NCBI RefSeq assembly: GCF_000612725.1
Contig: NZ_HG964455.1
Span: 1-64,000, forward strand
DNA length: 64,000 nt
Origin: Mycolicibacterium austroafricanum
GTDB taxonomy: Bacteria > Actinomycetota > Actinomycetes > Mycobacteriales > Mycobacteriaceae
Direction: 5' to 3'
Part shown: piece by piece, positions 24,711-33,334 of the stretch
How the letters are laid out: each line of letters opens with the position of its first letter
Numbering within the stretch: position 1 is the first letter of the stretch
Position numbers and translations under genes: made by a program
Notes under the pieces: model-generated
Databases searched by the model: none
Told to the model about the DNA's origin: nothing
Seen by the model: only the letters and a program-made list of their open reading frames with translations

Positions 24711-25865
24711 CTAAGGCCGTCGAACCGGCGGCGAGTAGTTCGGCCTTCCGAGTCCCAGCGCGTGCTGGGCGATCATGTTGCGGAACACGTCCAGCGTTCC
24801 GCCGTAGATACCGGTCGGCAGGGCCAACCGGAACAGGTATTCGGCGTTGAGCCCCTCTGGCACGACGGACGTAGTACCGAGGACATCCATCAGGTCCGGG
24901 GTGATGTCACGCAGCGTCTGGGCGATGGCGACCCGGCCGAACATCTCCGGCGTACTGAGGGCGGCTTCCAGCCTCGCAATGCTGCGCCCCAACCGGTATC
25001 CGATCGAGTCGTCGTCCAGTCGCCCCGATCTGTACATCTCCCCCGCGATCCGGTCGACTTCGTCGGCGAGCAACGTTGCGTGCTCGGTCATCACCGCGAT
25101 CTTGTTCAGACCGCTGCCGTCGTGTTCGACGGTGCCGTGTTCGGCGTTGAGCGCCTCGCGCAGCACGGCCCAGCCGCCGTTGACCGCGCCGACGCGGTAT
25201 CTGTCGTCCACGCGGACGTCGCTGTAGAAGGTGATGTTGGTGCGGTCGCCGTCGACGGTGCGGATCGGCTGGATGTCCACCCCGGTGGCGTCGAGCGGGA
25301 CGAGGAACATCGTCAGGCTCTGATGCTTGGGCGCTGCCGGGTCGGTGTTGGTGATCAGGAAGACGTACTGGGCGTGGTGTGCGTTGGAGGTGAACATCTT
25401 TGAGCCGTTGACGATCCAGCCGTCCCCGTCGCGCACGGCCCGGGTCTTGCAGGTCGCCACGTCGGATCCACCTTCGGGTTCGGTGTAGCCCAGGCACAGC
25501 CGGAACTCCCCGGACAGCACCCGGTCGAGGACCTCGTCCTTGAGCTCGTCGGAACCGAACTGGTCCACCGCCTTGGCGACCATCGAGGTGGTGCCCCAGT
25601 GGAACCACGGGGTGTGGGCCCGGCCGATCTCGAGTTCGAAGATCCGTCGCTGGACCGCGGTGAAGCCGCCGTCCTGCCCGGCGCGCCAGTCGCGCTCCAG
25701 GTAGCCGGCGGCGCCGAGCGCCAGATGGACGGTCTCGTCGAAGTTGTCACCGGTCCGGCGGTCGCGCTCGATGACGTCATCGGTCACCACGCGGGCGAGG
25801 AACCCGCGCAGCTCTGCCTGGAAGGCCCGATCGTCGTCGGACAGTTCGACTTCGGAGAAGTCCAT
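24711..25865 (-). CDS. acyl-CoA dehydrogenase family protein, 384 aa
   Basis: Three-domain ACAD fold: an N-terminal helical domain, the FAD-binding middle segment with LCLGYTEPEGGSDVATCKTRAVRDGDGWIVNGSKMFTSNA (the Y-T-E-P..G-S-D and K-x-x-x-T-N/S motifs), and a C-terminal helical domain ending IYGGTLDVFRNMIAQHALGLGRP. The usual catalytic Glu position holds the sequence YGGTLDV, as in several mycobacterial FadE proteins with atypical catalytic residues. It should oxidise an acyl-CoA. ATG 25865 has GGGAG 8 nt upstream; GTG 25907 is in frame and lies 9 nt from CACGCT of the shared element. It is divergent from an SRPBCC gene across that element. Confidence 0.88.
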   Translation of the reverse strand: MDFSEVELSDDDRAFQAELRGFLARVVTDDVIERDRRTGDNFDETVHLALGAAGYLERDWRAGQDGGFTAVQRRIFELEIGRAHTPWFHWGTTSMVAKAVDQFGSDELKDEVLDRVLSGEFRLCLGYTEPEGGSDVATCKTRAVRDGDGWIVNGSKMFTSNAHHAQYVFLITNTDPAAPKHQSLTMFLVPLDATGVDIQPIRTVDGDRTNITFYSDVRVDDRYRVGAVNGGWAVLREALNAEHGTVEHDGSGLNKIAVMTEHATLLADEVDRIAGEMYRSGRLDDDSIGYRLGRSIARLEAALSTPEMFGRVAIAQTLRDITPDLMDVLGTTSVVPEGLNAEYLFRLALPTGIYGGTLDVFRNMIAQHALGLGRPNYSPPVRRP

Positions 25866-25916
25866 CGTGACGGCTCCCACCTCTTGACCGTGCACCCACT
25901 TGGCCACTCACCTGGC

Positions 25917-25947
25917 AGCGTGACATTATGGCGTGACTTTGTAAAGC
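25917..25947. promoter_or_regulatory. shared regulatory element, site C
   Basis: AGCGTGACA begins at 25917; GTGACA (25920-25925), 16 nt, TAAAGC (25942-25947). A GTG at 25954 lies 6 nt after it on the plus strand. On the minus strand TTTACA-N17-CACGCT faces the acyl-CoA dehydrogenase, with GTG codons 5 and 9 nt on. It sits in the divergent gap between the acyl-CoA dehydrogenase and SRPBCC genes. Confidence 0.7.
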
Positions 25948-25974
25948 ACTCGAGTGTGTCGAAGAGGAGCCGGT

Positions 25975-26457
25975 GTGGGAATCGTGACGACGACGTCGGA
26001 GACGGCGTTCACCCAGTCCCCCGAGGAGATCTACGACTTCGTGACCAACCCGGTCAACTGGACGAAGACGTACCCGGGCAGCGCGCACGTCGGCAAGGTT
26101 CCCGAGAAGCTGCCGCTGGAGATCGGTGACACGTGGACCGAAACCGGACCGGACGGCAACCGGATCTTCACCTGGCACCTCGCGATCGCCATGCGCCCCA
26201 AGCTGTGGATGTTCAACTCCGTCGGCAATCTCGGTCATGACAGTGAGGGCAACGGTGGCATGCCGGGCCGGATCACCGTGCAGTACAAGTTTACTCAACC
26301 GGGTGAGGGCATCACGCTGTTCAGCCGCACCATGACGGTGGAGGCGTTCAGGGATTCGCCGCTACCCGACGGGTTTTTCCGCACGGTCAACCCGGCCAAC
26401 ATCGACGCCTACCACGCGGCGGTCGCGCGGGAGTTAGCCAAGGAACGCACGGCGTAG
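25975..26457 (+). CDS. SRPBCC-family protein, 160 aa
   Basis: A START-like fold is suggested by TTTSETAFTQSPEEIYDFVTNPVNWTKTYPGS at the N-terminus, a middle sheet (IGDTWTETGPDGNRIFTWHLA), and a late strand RITVQYKFTQPGEGITLFSRTMTVEAF before the last helix. It would bind a hydrophobic ligand. GTG 25975 has GAGGAG 5 nt upstream. GTG 25954 is in frame and lies at leaderless distance from the TAAAGC box, so a 7-residue longer form is possible. Its end overlaps the convergent esterase gene by 24 bp. It is divergent from the acyl-CoA dehydrogenase. Confidence 0.75.
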   Translation: MGIVTTTSETAFTQSPEEIYDFVTNPVNWTKTYPGSAHVGKVPEKLPLEIGDTWTETGPDGNRIFTWHLAIAMRPKLWMFNSVGNLGHDSEGNGGMPGRITVQYKFTQPGEGITLFSRTMTVEAFRDSPLPDGFFRTVNPANIDAYHAAVARELAKERTA

Positions 26458-27369
26458 CGCCGCGCCCTGGATGTCGAACAGCTGGCTGCTGACTTCCCAG
26501 TCCGGGACCAGGGAGTCGAAACCGTGGCATGTGCCGCTGAAGACGTGCAGTTCGGTGTTGACCCCCGACCACATCAGCCGCAGCGCATAGTCGATCGCCT
26601 CGTCGCGCAGCGGGTCGAGCTCCGAGCAGGTGATCAATGTGGCAGGCAGCTCGGACAATTCGTCGGCACGGGCCGGCACCGCGTCTTCGGGGAGGGGATC
26701 ACCGCCCCCGTAGTGACGCCACATCCACTGCACCGCTTGGCTGTCGAATCCCGGCGTGGTGGTGAACTCCTCCTTCGACGGGGACGGCCGGTCGTCGAGC
26801 ACCGGCTGGTGCAGCAGCTGGAACACCACAGGGGGCGCGCCACCGGCGGCCGAGCGCTGGGCGAGCCCGGCCACCAACGAGGCCCCGGCGCTGCTGCCCG
26901 CCAGGGCCACCGCGGCGGCGTCGATGCCCAGTTCCGCCGCGTTCCCCACCCCCCAGTCGAGGATCGCCGCCGCGTCGTCGAGCGCGGCGGGATACGGGTG
27001 TTCGGGGGCCAGCCGGTAATCCACGGACAGCACGGTGCACCGCCCCCGGCGGGCCATCTCGATGCACTGCCGGTGATCGGTGTCGAGGGTTCCGAGCACG
27101 AAAGCGCCTGAGTGGCAATAGAGCACCACGCCTGATCCCGGTGGCCCGCCGCGGTAGATCCGCACCGTGACGCGATGCCCGGCCGGGACGGGGACCTCGC
27201 GTTGTTCGATCTCGACGCCGACGGTGTCGACCGACCGGGCCGTCTCGGCGCGACGCTGGTTCAACGAGTCCCGGACCGCACCGAGCACCGGCGGCGACAG
27301 GTCGGTGCGCGCCCCCGCGAGATGCCGCAGGGCCGGATCGAGACGTTCGGTGATGTCGCGATCGGTCAC
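26434..27369 (-). CDS. HSL-family alpha/beta hydrolase (esterase/lactonase), 311 aa
   Basis: Hormone-sensitive-lipase-type hydrolase. The nucleophile is in GSSAG (LAGSSAGASLV), followed by the usual DPLRDEA acid segment and the CHGF histidine. The oxyanion-hole motif, usually HGGGF/W, reads HSGAF (YCHSGAFVLG), a variant. After it comes CTVLSVDYRLAPEHPYPAALDDA, a strong family signature. GTG 27369 overlaps the stop of the Baeyer-Villiger monooxygenase gene (GTGA), so it is co-translated with it. It very likely hydrolyses the ester or lactone made by that enzyme. Last gene of the seven-gene operon. Confidence 0.9.
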   Translation of the reverse strand: MTDRDITERLDPALRHLAGARTDLSPPVLGAVRDSLNQRRAETARSVDTVGVEIEQREVPVPAGHRVTVRIYRGGPPGSGVVLYCHSGAFVLGTLDTDHRQCIEMARRGRCTVLSVDYRLAPEHPYPAALDDAAAILDWGVGNAAELGIDAAAVALAGSSAGASLVAGLAQRSAAGGAPPVVFQLLHQPVLDDRPSPSKEEFTTTPGFDSQAVQWMWRHYGGGDPLPEDAVPARADELSELPATLITCSELDPLRDEAIDYALRLMWSGVNTELHVFSGTCHGFDSLVPDWEVSSQLFDIQGAALRRAFLG

Positions 27370-28889
27370 GGTTGCTTCACCGAGGTCTGGGCACCGACCC
27401 GGATGCGCGAGCGGGAGCTGGGCGCGTCGAAGCCGTAGTCGCCGGGATTGAACCGGCGGGTGAGGCCCCAGAAGGTGCGGGCACTGCGCGGCCACTGGGT
27501 GACCACCCGCCCGTTCGGCGCGCGGAAGTAGTTGCTGCACCGCGTCAGCCACACGGTGCCCTGCATCCAGGTGTCGATCCTCTCGAGGAAGCGCGTCATC
27601 ACGTCGGAGCGCACTTCGATGTAGCTTCGGTTCTTGCGCCGCATGTACTTCAGCGCGCGCACGATGTAGTGCGCCTGCGCCTCCAACATGAAGATCACGC
27701 TGTTGGAGCCGACGTTGGTGTTGGGCCCGTACAGCATGAAGAAGTTGGGGTAACCGGGGACGGCCATCCCCAGGTAGGCGAATGCGCCGTCGCGCCACGT
27801 GTCGCTCAGCAGTGCGTCGTCGGCCCCGCGCACCTCGATCTGGCCCAGGTAGTCCGCCGCCGCGTAGCCGGTCGCACACAACACCACGTCGACGTCGAGC
27901 TCGGTGCCGTCCTCGGTGACCAGCGATCGGGACCGCAGACTGCGCGCGGGGCTGGACACCACCTCGACATGGGGTTGGGTCAGGGTCTGCAGGTAGTCGG
28001 TGGCGAACACCAGGCGTTTGCAGCCCAACGGGTGGGTGGGGGTCAGCTTGGCCCGCAGCTCGTCGTCGGCCACCGTCGCCTCCAGCGTGCGCAACGCGAT
28101 GCCCTTGAATTCCTCGGTCTTGTCGCTGCCGTTCTCGATGACCGAGATGTTCGACTCGCTGCGCAGCCACAGCCGGGTCCGGTAGATCTTCTTGGCCAGC
28201 GGGATGTGGGCGAACATCCACTTCTCCCGCCCGGTGTATTCGCGGTCCGGCTTGGGCAGCACCCAGGTGGGCGATCGCTGCACCGAGTACACCTTGGCGG
28301 CCTGCTTGGCGACCTCCGGAACGAGCTGTGCGGCAGTCGATCCGGTGCCGAGAACCGCGACCCGGGCGTCACGCAGATCCACCGAGTGGTCCCACCGCGC
28401 GGTGTGCATGACCGTTCCGGTGAACGGCTCCTCTTCGACCAGGTCGGGCATCACCGGCTGGGTGAACAGCCCGATCGCCGACACCACGATGTCGAAGGTG
28501 TGCTCCTCACCGCCGGCCGTCGTCAACGTCCAGGTGCGTGTTTCCGAACCCCAACGGGCCGAAACGATCTCGGTGTTCAGCTGCAGGTTGTCGGGTAGCC
28601 GGTAGCGCTGCGCACACCGTTCGAAGTACTGGAGAATCTCCTCCTGCCCGGACCACATCCGCGACCAGTGCGCGTTGAGGTCGAAGGAGTAGGAGTACAG
28701 GTGTGATTTCACGTCGCAGGCCAGACCCGGGTAGGTGTTGATCCGCCACGTGCCGCCGACCCCGTCCTCACGATCGAAGATGGTGAAATCGGTGAACCCG
28801 GCCTTGCGCAGGAAGATTCCGAGCGCCAGGCCGCCGGGGCCGGCGCCGATGATCGCGACGGAGAACGTCTTGGCCATGGAGGTCGTCAT
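27366..28889 (-). CDS. Baeyer-Villiger flavin monooxygenase, 507 aa
   Basis: Class B flavoprotein monooxygenase with an FAD loop GAGPGG near the N-terminus, an NADPH loop LGTGSTAAQLVPEVA, and between them the BVMO fingerprint FxGxxxHxxxW as FTGTVMHTARW (about residues 156-166). GVGGTWRINTYPGLACD is also typical. It should insert oxygen next to a ketone to form an ester or lactone. It overlaps the SDR gene upstream (ATGA at 28886-28889) and the esterase downstream (GTGA), giving a ketone-forming, oxygen-inserting and ester-cleaving series. The substrate cannot be deduced. Confidence 0.92.
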   Translation of the reverse strand: MTTSMAKTFSVAIIGAGPGGLALGIFLRKAGFTDFTIFDREDGVGGTWRINTYPGLACDVKSHLYSYSFDLNAHWSRMWSGQEEILQYFERCAQRYRLPDNLQLNTEIVSARWGSETRTWTLTTAGGEEHTFDIVVSAIGLFTQPVMPDLVEEEPFTGTVMHTARWDHSVDLRDARVAVLGTGSTAAQLVPEVAKQAAKVYSVQRSPTWVLPKPDREYTGREKWMFAHIPLAKKIYRTRLWLRSESNISVIENGSDKTEEFKGIALRTLEATVADDELRAKLTPTHPLGCKRLVFATDYLQTLTQPHVEVVSSPARSLRSRSLVTEDGTELDVDVVLCATGYAAADYLGQIEVRGADDALLSDTWRDGAFAYLGMAVPGYPNFFMLYGPNTNVGSNSVIFMLEAQAHYIVRALKYMRRKNRSYIEVRSDVMTRFLERIDTWMQGTVWLTRCSNYFRAPNGRVVTQWPRSARTFWGLTRRFNPGDYGFDAPSSRSRIRVGAQTSVKQP

Positions 28890-29617
28890 CCAATCTGCAA
28901 GGACTGCCCACCGTCGACGGTGAGCTCAGAACCGGTGATGAAGGTGGCATGCTCGGAGACCAGAAACGCCACCGCGTCGGCGATCTCCATCGGTGTGCCG
29001 ATCCGGCCCATCAGGGCCGTCGCGGCGAGCCGGGACTGCGTCGTCGGATCGAGCATCGGCGTCTCGACGGGCCCGGGGAACACGGCGTTCACCCGGATCC
29101 CGGCCGGCGCCAGTTCGACAGCCGCGACCTGCGTCAGGCCGCGCAGCGCCCATTTGGACGACCCGTAGGCGCTGTGGTCCGGGAAGGGCCGGATCGCCCC
29201 TGTGCTGCAGGTGTTCACGATTGCCGCGCCCTCGGCCTCCCGCAGATGCGGCAGCGACGCCTGGATGCCGAGGAACGGCCCGAGGCAGTTGACCCGCCAG
29301 CTACCCTCGAACCCGGCGGGCGTCTCCTCGGACAGCGAAGCGCGGTGCAGCACACCGGCGTTGTTCACCAGCGCGGTCAGCGCGCCGAACCGGTCCACCA
29401 CCGCCGCGACCGCGCTTGCCCACTGCTCTTCGGAGGTGACGTCGAGTTCGACTGCCAGCGCGCGATCTGGGCCGAGGCGCTCGACCGTCTGCTCGAGGTC
29501 GCCGACGAGCAGATCGCATGCCGCGACACAGAACCCGTCCTGGATCAGTCTGGCCGCGATGGCCGCGCCCTGCCCGCGGGCGGCGCCGGTGATCAGCGCG
29601 ACTCGGTCACCGGCCAT
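28886..29617 (-). CDS. SDR-family dehydrogenase, 243 aa
   Basis: Classical short-chain dehydrogenase: TGAARGQGAAIAARL cofactor loop, NNAGVL, catalytic Ser in NTCSTGAI, YGSSK as YxxxK, and the closing FITGSELTVDGGQ. The acidic residue after beta2 (ACDLLVGD) points to NAD(H). It overlaps the aldolase gene at its start (TGATG) and the BVMO gene at its end (ATGA), so its product probably supplies the ketone used by the BVMO. This is inference from gene order. Confidence 0.9.
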   Translation of the reverse strand: MAGDRVALITGAARGQGAAIAARLIQDGFCVAACDLLVGDLEQTVERLGPDRALAVELDVTSEEQWASAVAAVVDRFGALTALVNNAGVLHRASLSEETPAGFEGSWRVNCLGPFLGIQASLPHLREAEGAAIVNTCSTGAIRPFPDHSAYGSSKWALRGLTQVAAVELAPAGIRVNAVFPGPVETPMLDPTTQSRLAATALMGRIGTPMEIADAVAFLVSEHATFITGSELTVDGGQSLQIG

Positions 29618-30396
29618 CAGGAATACCTCTGCTGTCCGGGCACCACGGACTGCCCGGTGGCCTCGGCCAGGTGTGCGGCAGCGCCGCGGCGCAGCGCCTG
29701 CGACTCCGAGGCCAGGGTGATCATCTGGAACCCATTCTGCGCCATCGCGTTACCGATCGTTCCGGTGTTGGCGTGGATACCGGCCACCAGCCCGGCCTGC
29801 GTCGCGGTGCGCTGGATGTGTTGCATCGCGTCCAGCACGTCCGGACGCGTCCACGCCTCGGTGGGGCCGTGACCCAACGAGATCGCCAGATCGGCGGGCC
29901 CGACGTAGATGCCGGTCAGCCCCTCGACGCCGCAGATCTCGTCGATCGCGGCGAGGCCGCGCGCCGTCTCGACCATCGCGAACACCGAGGCGCGCGCCTG
30001 CAGTGCCGCGGGCTCGATGCCCCGGCTGGCCCGCAACGGCCCGAAGCTGCGGACGCCGTCCGGCGCGTACCGTGCCGCGGCCACCGCTGCGGCCGCCTGG
30101 GCGGCCGACTCCACCATCGCGATCACCACCCCGTCGGCGCCGGCGTCGAGCACCCGTCCGATCGGCGCCGCATCGACACCCGGCAGCCGCACCACGGTGG
30201 CGATCGGGACGTGCTCAAGACGGCGCAGTAGCAGTGCGACGTCGGCGTCGCTGAGATAGCCGTGCTGAACGTCGAATCCGACGTAGTCGTATCCGGCGGC
30301 GGCGAACTCCTCGGGCCCGAGCACCGTCGGGCCGACCACCCAGCCGCCCCAGATCTGCGCGTTGTCCGCGAGCGCGTCCTGCAATCTGCTCGCCAT
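29617..30396 (-). CDS. HpcH/HpaI-family aldolase, 259 aa
   Basis: Matches the class II (metal-dependent) HpcH/HpaI aldolase family: WGGWVVGPTVLGPEEFAAAGYDYVGFDVQHG, then VVRLPGVDAAPIGRVLDAGADGVVIAMVESAAQA, then FAMVETARGLAAIDEICGVEGLTGIYVGPADLAISLG. The E of MVET and D of GPADL are the usual metal ligands. It would cleave or form a C-C bond in a hydroxy-oxo acid. The gene is 1 bp from the alcohol dehydrogenase stop and overlaps the SDR start. Its presence suggests that the pathway ends in a fragmentable acid. Confidence 0.9.
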   Translation of the reverse strand: MASRLQDALADNAQIWGGWVVGPTVLGPEEFAAAGYDYVGFDVQHGYLSDADVALLLRRLEHVPIATVVRLPGVDAAPIGRVLDAGADGVVIAMVESAAQAAAAVAAARYAPDGVRSFGPLRASRGIEPAALQARASVFAMVETARGLAAIDEICGVEGLTGIYVGPADLAISLGHGPTEAWTRPDVLDAMQHIQRTATQAGLVAGIHANTGTIGNAMAQNGFQMITLASESQALRRGAAAHLAEATGQSVVPGQQRYS

Positions 30397-30397
30397 G

Positions 30398-31366
30398 TCA
30401 GGCCACGATCGCGATCTTGATCCGCCCGGGCACGGGACGCGACGCCAGTTCGAACGCGGCGGGCGCCTCGTCGATACCGAACGTGTGGGTCAGGTAGCGC
30501 TCGAGCAGGCCGGGATGTTCCTGCGCGAACGCGTCGGCCTTGGCGAGAACCCTTCTGCGCTCGATGGTCACCCCGGATTTCAGGGTGAGGTTGTTGCGCA
30601 GCATGGTGCGCATGCTGATGGGATAGCAGTCGTCATCGGGCACCCCGAAGTAGAAGACCGTGCCGCCGAACGCGGCGGCCTCCACCGCATGCGACAACGT
30701 CGCGACCTGATGTCCGACCGCCTCGATCACGATGTCGGGCTTGGCATCTGGAGCCAGCCGGCTGACCCAGCGGTCACTGGTGGCACGCACCACGGTGTCT
30801 ACCCCGAACGAGGGCCCGACGTCGTCGCGGTCGACGGGGTCGACGCCGGTGACGTGCGCGGCGCCGGCTGCCTTGGCGGCGTGGGAGAACAGCAGACCGA
30901 TCGACCCCTGCCCGAGGACGGCGACGTGGCGTCCGGTCAGGTCCGGGAGCTGCTCGACGGCGTAGAGCACGCAGGCCAGCGGCTGCAGAGCGACGGCGTG
31001 GGCGGGACTCAGAGACCCGTGGTAGGCCACCAGGCCGTCGCCGTCGGCGATCACCTGCTCCATCAGCCCGTCGAAACCGGATGCCCATCCGACGACGCGG
31101 TCCCCCGGCCGGTGGGCGGGGTGTCTGCTGGCGATCACCTCACCGGCGATCTCGTGGATCGGGAAGCCGTCCATCTCGGCAGCACACGCGCCGGTGTCGC
31201 CCGCCAGCCTGCCCTTGGCGCCGCGGTACCCGGGCAGATCACTGCCACAGATGCCCGCCGCCAGGAATCGCAGCAGCACCTGCCCATCGCCGAGTGACTC
31301 CGGGCATCGTTGGGGCACATCGGCTTTCTCGAAGATGAACGGCGCGACGAGACGGTAGGACCACAC
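30398..31366 (-). CDS. zinc-type alcohol dehydrogenase without structural-zinc lobe, 322 aa
   Basis: MDR-family dehydrogenase. The catalytic Zn region shows GICGSDLPGYRG (Cys) and PIHEIAGEV (His-Glu). The Rossmann segment is VAVLGQGSIGLLFSHAAKAAGAAHVTGVDP. The usual four-cysteine structural-zinc loop is missing, and the protein is shorter than typical members. GTG 31366 follows GGAGG at the end of the P450 gene and overlaps its stop region, so that start was preferred to the ATG at 31390. It probably oxidises the alcohol made by the upstream P450. Confidence 0.85.
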   Translation of the reverse strand: MWSYRLVAPFIFEKADVPQRCPESLGDGQVLLRFLAAGICGSDLPGYRGAKGRLAGDTGACAAEMDGFPIHEIAGEVIASRHPAHRPGDRVVGWASGFDGLMEQVIADGDGLVAYHGSLSPAHAVALQPLACVLYAVEQLPDLTGRHVAVLGQGSIGLLFSHAAKAAGAAHVTGVDPVDRDDVGPSFGVDTVVRATSDRWVSRLAPDAKPDIVIEAVGHQVATLSHAVEAAAFGGTVFYFGVPDDDCYPISMRTMLRNNLTLKSGVTIERRRVLAKADAFAQEHPGLLERYLTHTFGIDEAPAAFELASRPVPGRIKIAIVA

Positions 31367-31367
31367 C

Positions 31368-32627
31368 TCAGACCTCCACCGGCAGCTCACTCCAGCCCCA
31401 CTGGAAGCTCGACGGTGGGCGGAACGCGGCAGCGGTGTCGACGCGGAATTCCGGAACCCGCTTGAGCCATTCGGTCACCATGATCGCGATCTCCAGTCGT
31501 GCCAGGTGGGCACCGAGGCAGAAGTGCTGACCCCGACCGAAGGCGAGCAGCCGCGGCATCGGCCGATTCCACACGAACCGGTCGGCGTCGGGAAACTCGC
31601 GCTCGTCCCGGTTGGCCGAAGCGAGCAGGGAGATGATGCGCTGCCCCGGTCGCATGGTGGTGTCGTGCAGCGTGAACGGCCTGCGCAGCGTCCGCGCGAA
31701 CCACTGGGCCGGTGCACAGTAGCGGATCATCTCCTCGCGGGCGACGGGGACGTTGGCGTCCATGTCGGAGCGCACCTCGGCGAGCTGGTCGGGCCGCGAC
31801 GACAGCTCCCGCAATCCGTGGGCGACGATCTTGGGGACGGTCTCGGTGCCGCCGATGAAGACGCCGAGCATCTGTACGGCCGCTTCCGTGTCCGAGAGCG
31901 CCGAACCGTCGGGCAGTCGGTAGTTCAGCAGGTTGTCGACGATCGGCAGTTCACTCCCCTGGCCTGCCCGCCGGCGCGCCACCACGGGTGTGAGGTATTC
32001 GAGGTAGCCGGGCCGCGCGTTGGCCACCTCGACGCCGCTGCCCGGCTGGGCCAGGCTGCCCGCATTGACGGTGGCCAGCACGTCGGGGGCGAGATCGGCC
32101 GGCAGGCCGACGAGTTCACAGACCACCGAGGCCGCGACGATACCGCCGTACTCCTGGGTCAGGTCGAACCGGCCGCGGGGCAGCAGCTCGTCGAGACGCT
32201 CGTTGGCCAGGACGCGGATCCGATCGGCGAGTTTGGCGACGTTCCTCGGACGGAACGGCGCCGCGGTGCAGCGCCGCACCTCGTCGTAGATCGGCGCGTC
32301 GAAGTTCGCGTGAAACGGCATGGGGTGCAGCGGCGGGTCGGCCACCGGACCGTCGTTGTGTCCGGCCAGCACCGCAGCCGAAGGCAGCGTCCCCTCCGAG
32401 GCGACGAACGTTCCGTCGTTGATCTCCAACACGTTCCAGATGTCGTCGAACCGCGACAGCGCGTAGGTGTCCCACTTCTGCAGGTAGTAGACCGGATGCT
32501 CGTCGCGCAGTACCCGGTAGTACGGCAGCGGGTCGGCCATCACGTCCGGATCGAACGGATCGTAGGTGAACGGCCGCCGGCCGGGCCGGCAGTCGGGCTG
32601 TTGCGCGGCAGACATTTTCGCGCTCAC
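31368..32627 (-). CDS. cytochrome P450, 419 aa
   Basis: The heme-binding loop FGRGQHFCLGAHLARLE (Cys about residue 369) matches FGxGxHxCLG. The I-helix reads FIGGTETVPK, with Glu-Thr in place of the common Asp-Thr. The K-helix ExxR is EEMIR. Soluble, of normal bacterial P450 length, and dependent on an external ferredoxin; a P450-type ferredoxin gene lies at 35120-35314. GTG 32627 overlaps the stop of the upstream gene as GTGA; ATG 32615 is an alternative. It is probably the entry hydroxylase of the operon. Confidence 0.92.
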   Translation of the reverse strand: MSAKMSAAQQPDCRPGRRPFTYDPFDPDVMADPLPYYRVLRDEHPVYYLQKWDTYALSRFDDIWNVLEINDGTFVASEGTLPSAAVLAGHNDGPVADPPLHPMPFHANFDAPIYDEVRRCTAAPFRPRNVAKLADRIRVLANERLDELLPRGRFDLTQEYGGIVAASVVCELVGLPADLAPDVLATVNAGSLAQPGSGVEVANARPGYLEYLTPVVARRRAGQGSELPIVDNLLNYRLPDGSALSDTEAAVQMLGVFIGGTETVPKIVAHGLRELSSRPDQLAEVRSDMDANVPVAREEMIRYCAPAQWFARTLRRPFTLHDTTMRPGQRIISLLASANRDEREFPDADRFVWNRPMPRLLAFGRGQHFCLGAHLARLEIAIMVTEWLKRVPEFRVDTAAAFRPPSSFQWGWSELPVEV

Positions 32628-33334
32628 TGCAGCGGGGACGGGGGCAGGGCGACCAGGATGGAGTCCTCCCAGCCGTCGCGCAGTGCGGGGGCGACGCTCA
32701 TCCAGGTGACGATCTCGGCCGGCGGGCTGTCCTTCCACGACGGGTAGTGATTCTCGAAGCAGTCCCAGTCTCCTTCGAGCGCCCAGTAGTGGATCACCTC
32801 GTTGAACCTGAAGGTGGTGATGAAGGAGCCGAGCCAGCGCTTGCCCGTCGACTCCGACCACGGCACGTAGAGGCGTTCCAGTTCCCTGATGTAGTCGTCC
32901 TGCCGGCCCGGCTTGGTCTGCATGACTTCCTGAATCACCAGGCCGGCCCGGAAATCCGATTCCTGCAACTGCGCCAGCGTCATGTTGCTGCGCCCGGCGT
33001 ACATGATCCGGCCCTCGCCTCTGGCGCCGATGTCGCGCAGGTATGTCGACCATTCGGCCGCCGCCGCATCGTGGCTGCCGCCGCGGGCCTGGGCCCGTCC
33101 GATTCGCGCGTAGTCGGCGAACGCGTCGATCTCCCAGATGATCGTCACCTGCGGCCAGTGCCCGTTGTACGGCGTGGTCTCCCAGATGGCGAACAGCCGG
33201 GCGCCCAGCTCGCCCATCATCGGGTGGTACACGCCGCTGAACTCGGCGACGAACTGCTCGCTGCGCGCCGACCCGAGATCGATCGTCTCGTGCAGATAGA
33301 GCAGGGTGTGGCTGTGGTAACGCTTCATGTTCAC
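32624..33334 (-). CDS. NIPSNAP-like / dimeric alpha-beta-barrel protein, 236 aa
   Basis: The sequence looks like two ferredoxin-like repeats: LYLHETIDL.. HPMMGELGARLFAIWETTPYNGHWPQVTIIWEIDAFADYARIG, and then GLVIQEVMQTKPGRQDDYIRELERLYVPWSESTGKRWLGSFITTFRFNEVIHYWALEGDWDCFENH. This is the pattern of NIPSNAP-type proteins, which often accompany oxidative catabolic genes. GTG 33334 has AGGAG 6 nt upstream and overlaps the stop of a 9-codon leader frame; ATG 33328 is an alternative. First main gene of the seven-gene operon. Biochemical role unknown. Confidence 0.7.
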   Translation of the reverse strand: MNMKRYHSHTLLYLHETIDLGSARSEQFVAEFSGVYHPMMGELGARLFAIWETTPYNGHWPQVTIIWEIDAFADYARIGRAQARGGSHDAAAAEWSTYLRDIGARGEGRIMYAGRSNMTLAQLQESDFRAGLVIQEVMQTKPGRQDDYIRELERLYVPWSESTGKRWLGSFITTFRFNEVIHYWALEGDWDCFENHYPSWKDSPPAEIVTWMSVAPALRDGWEDSILVALPPSPLQ

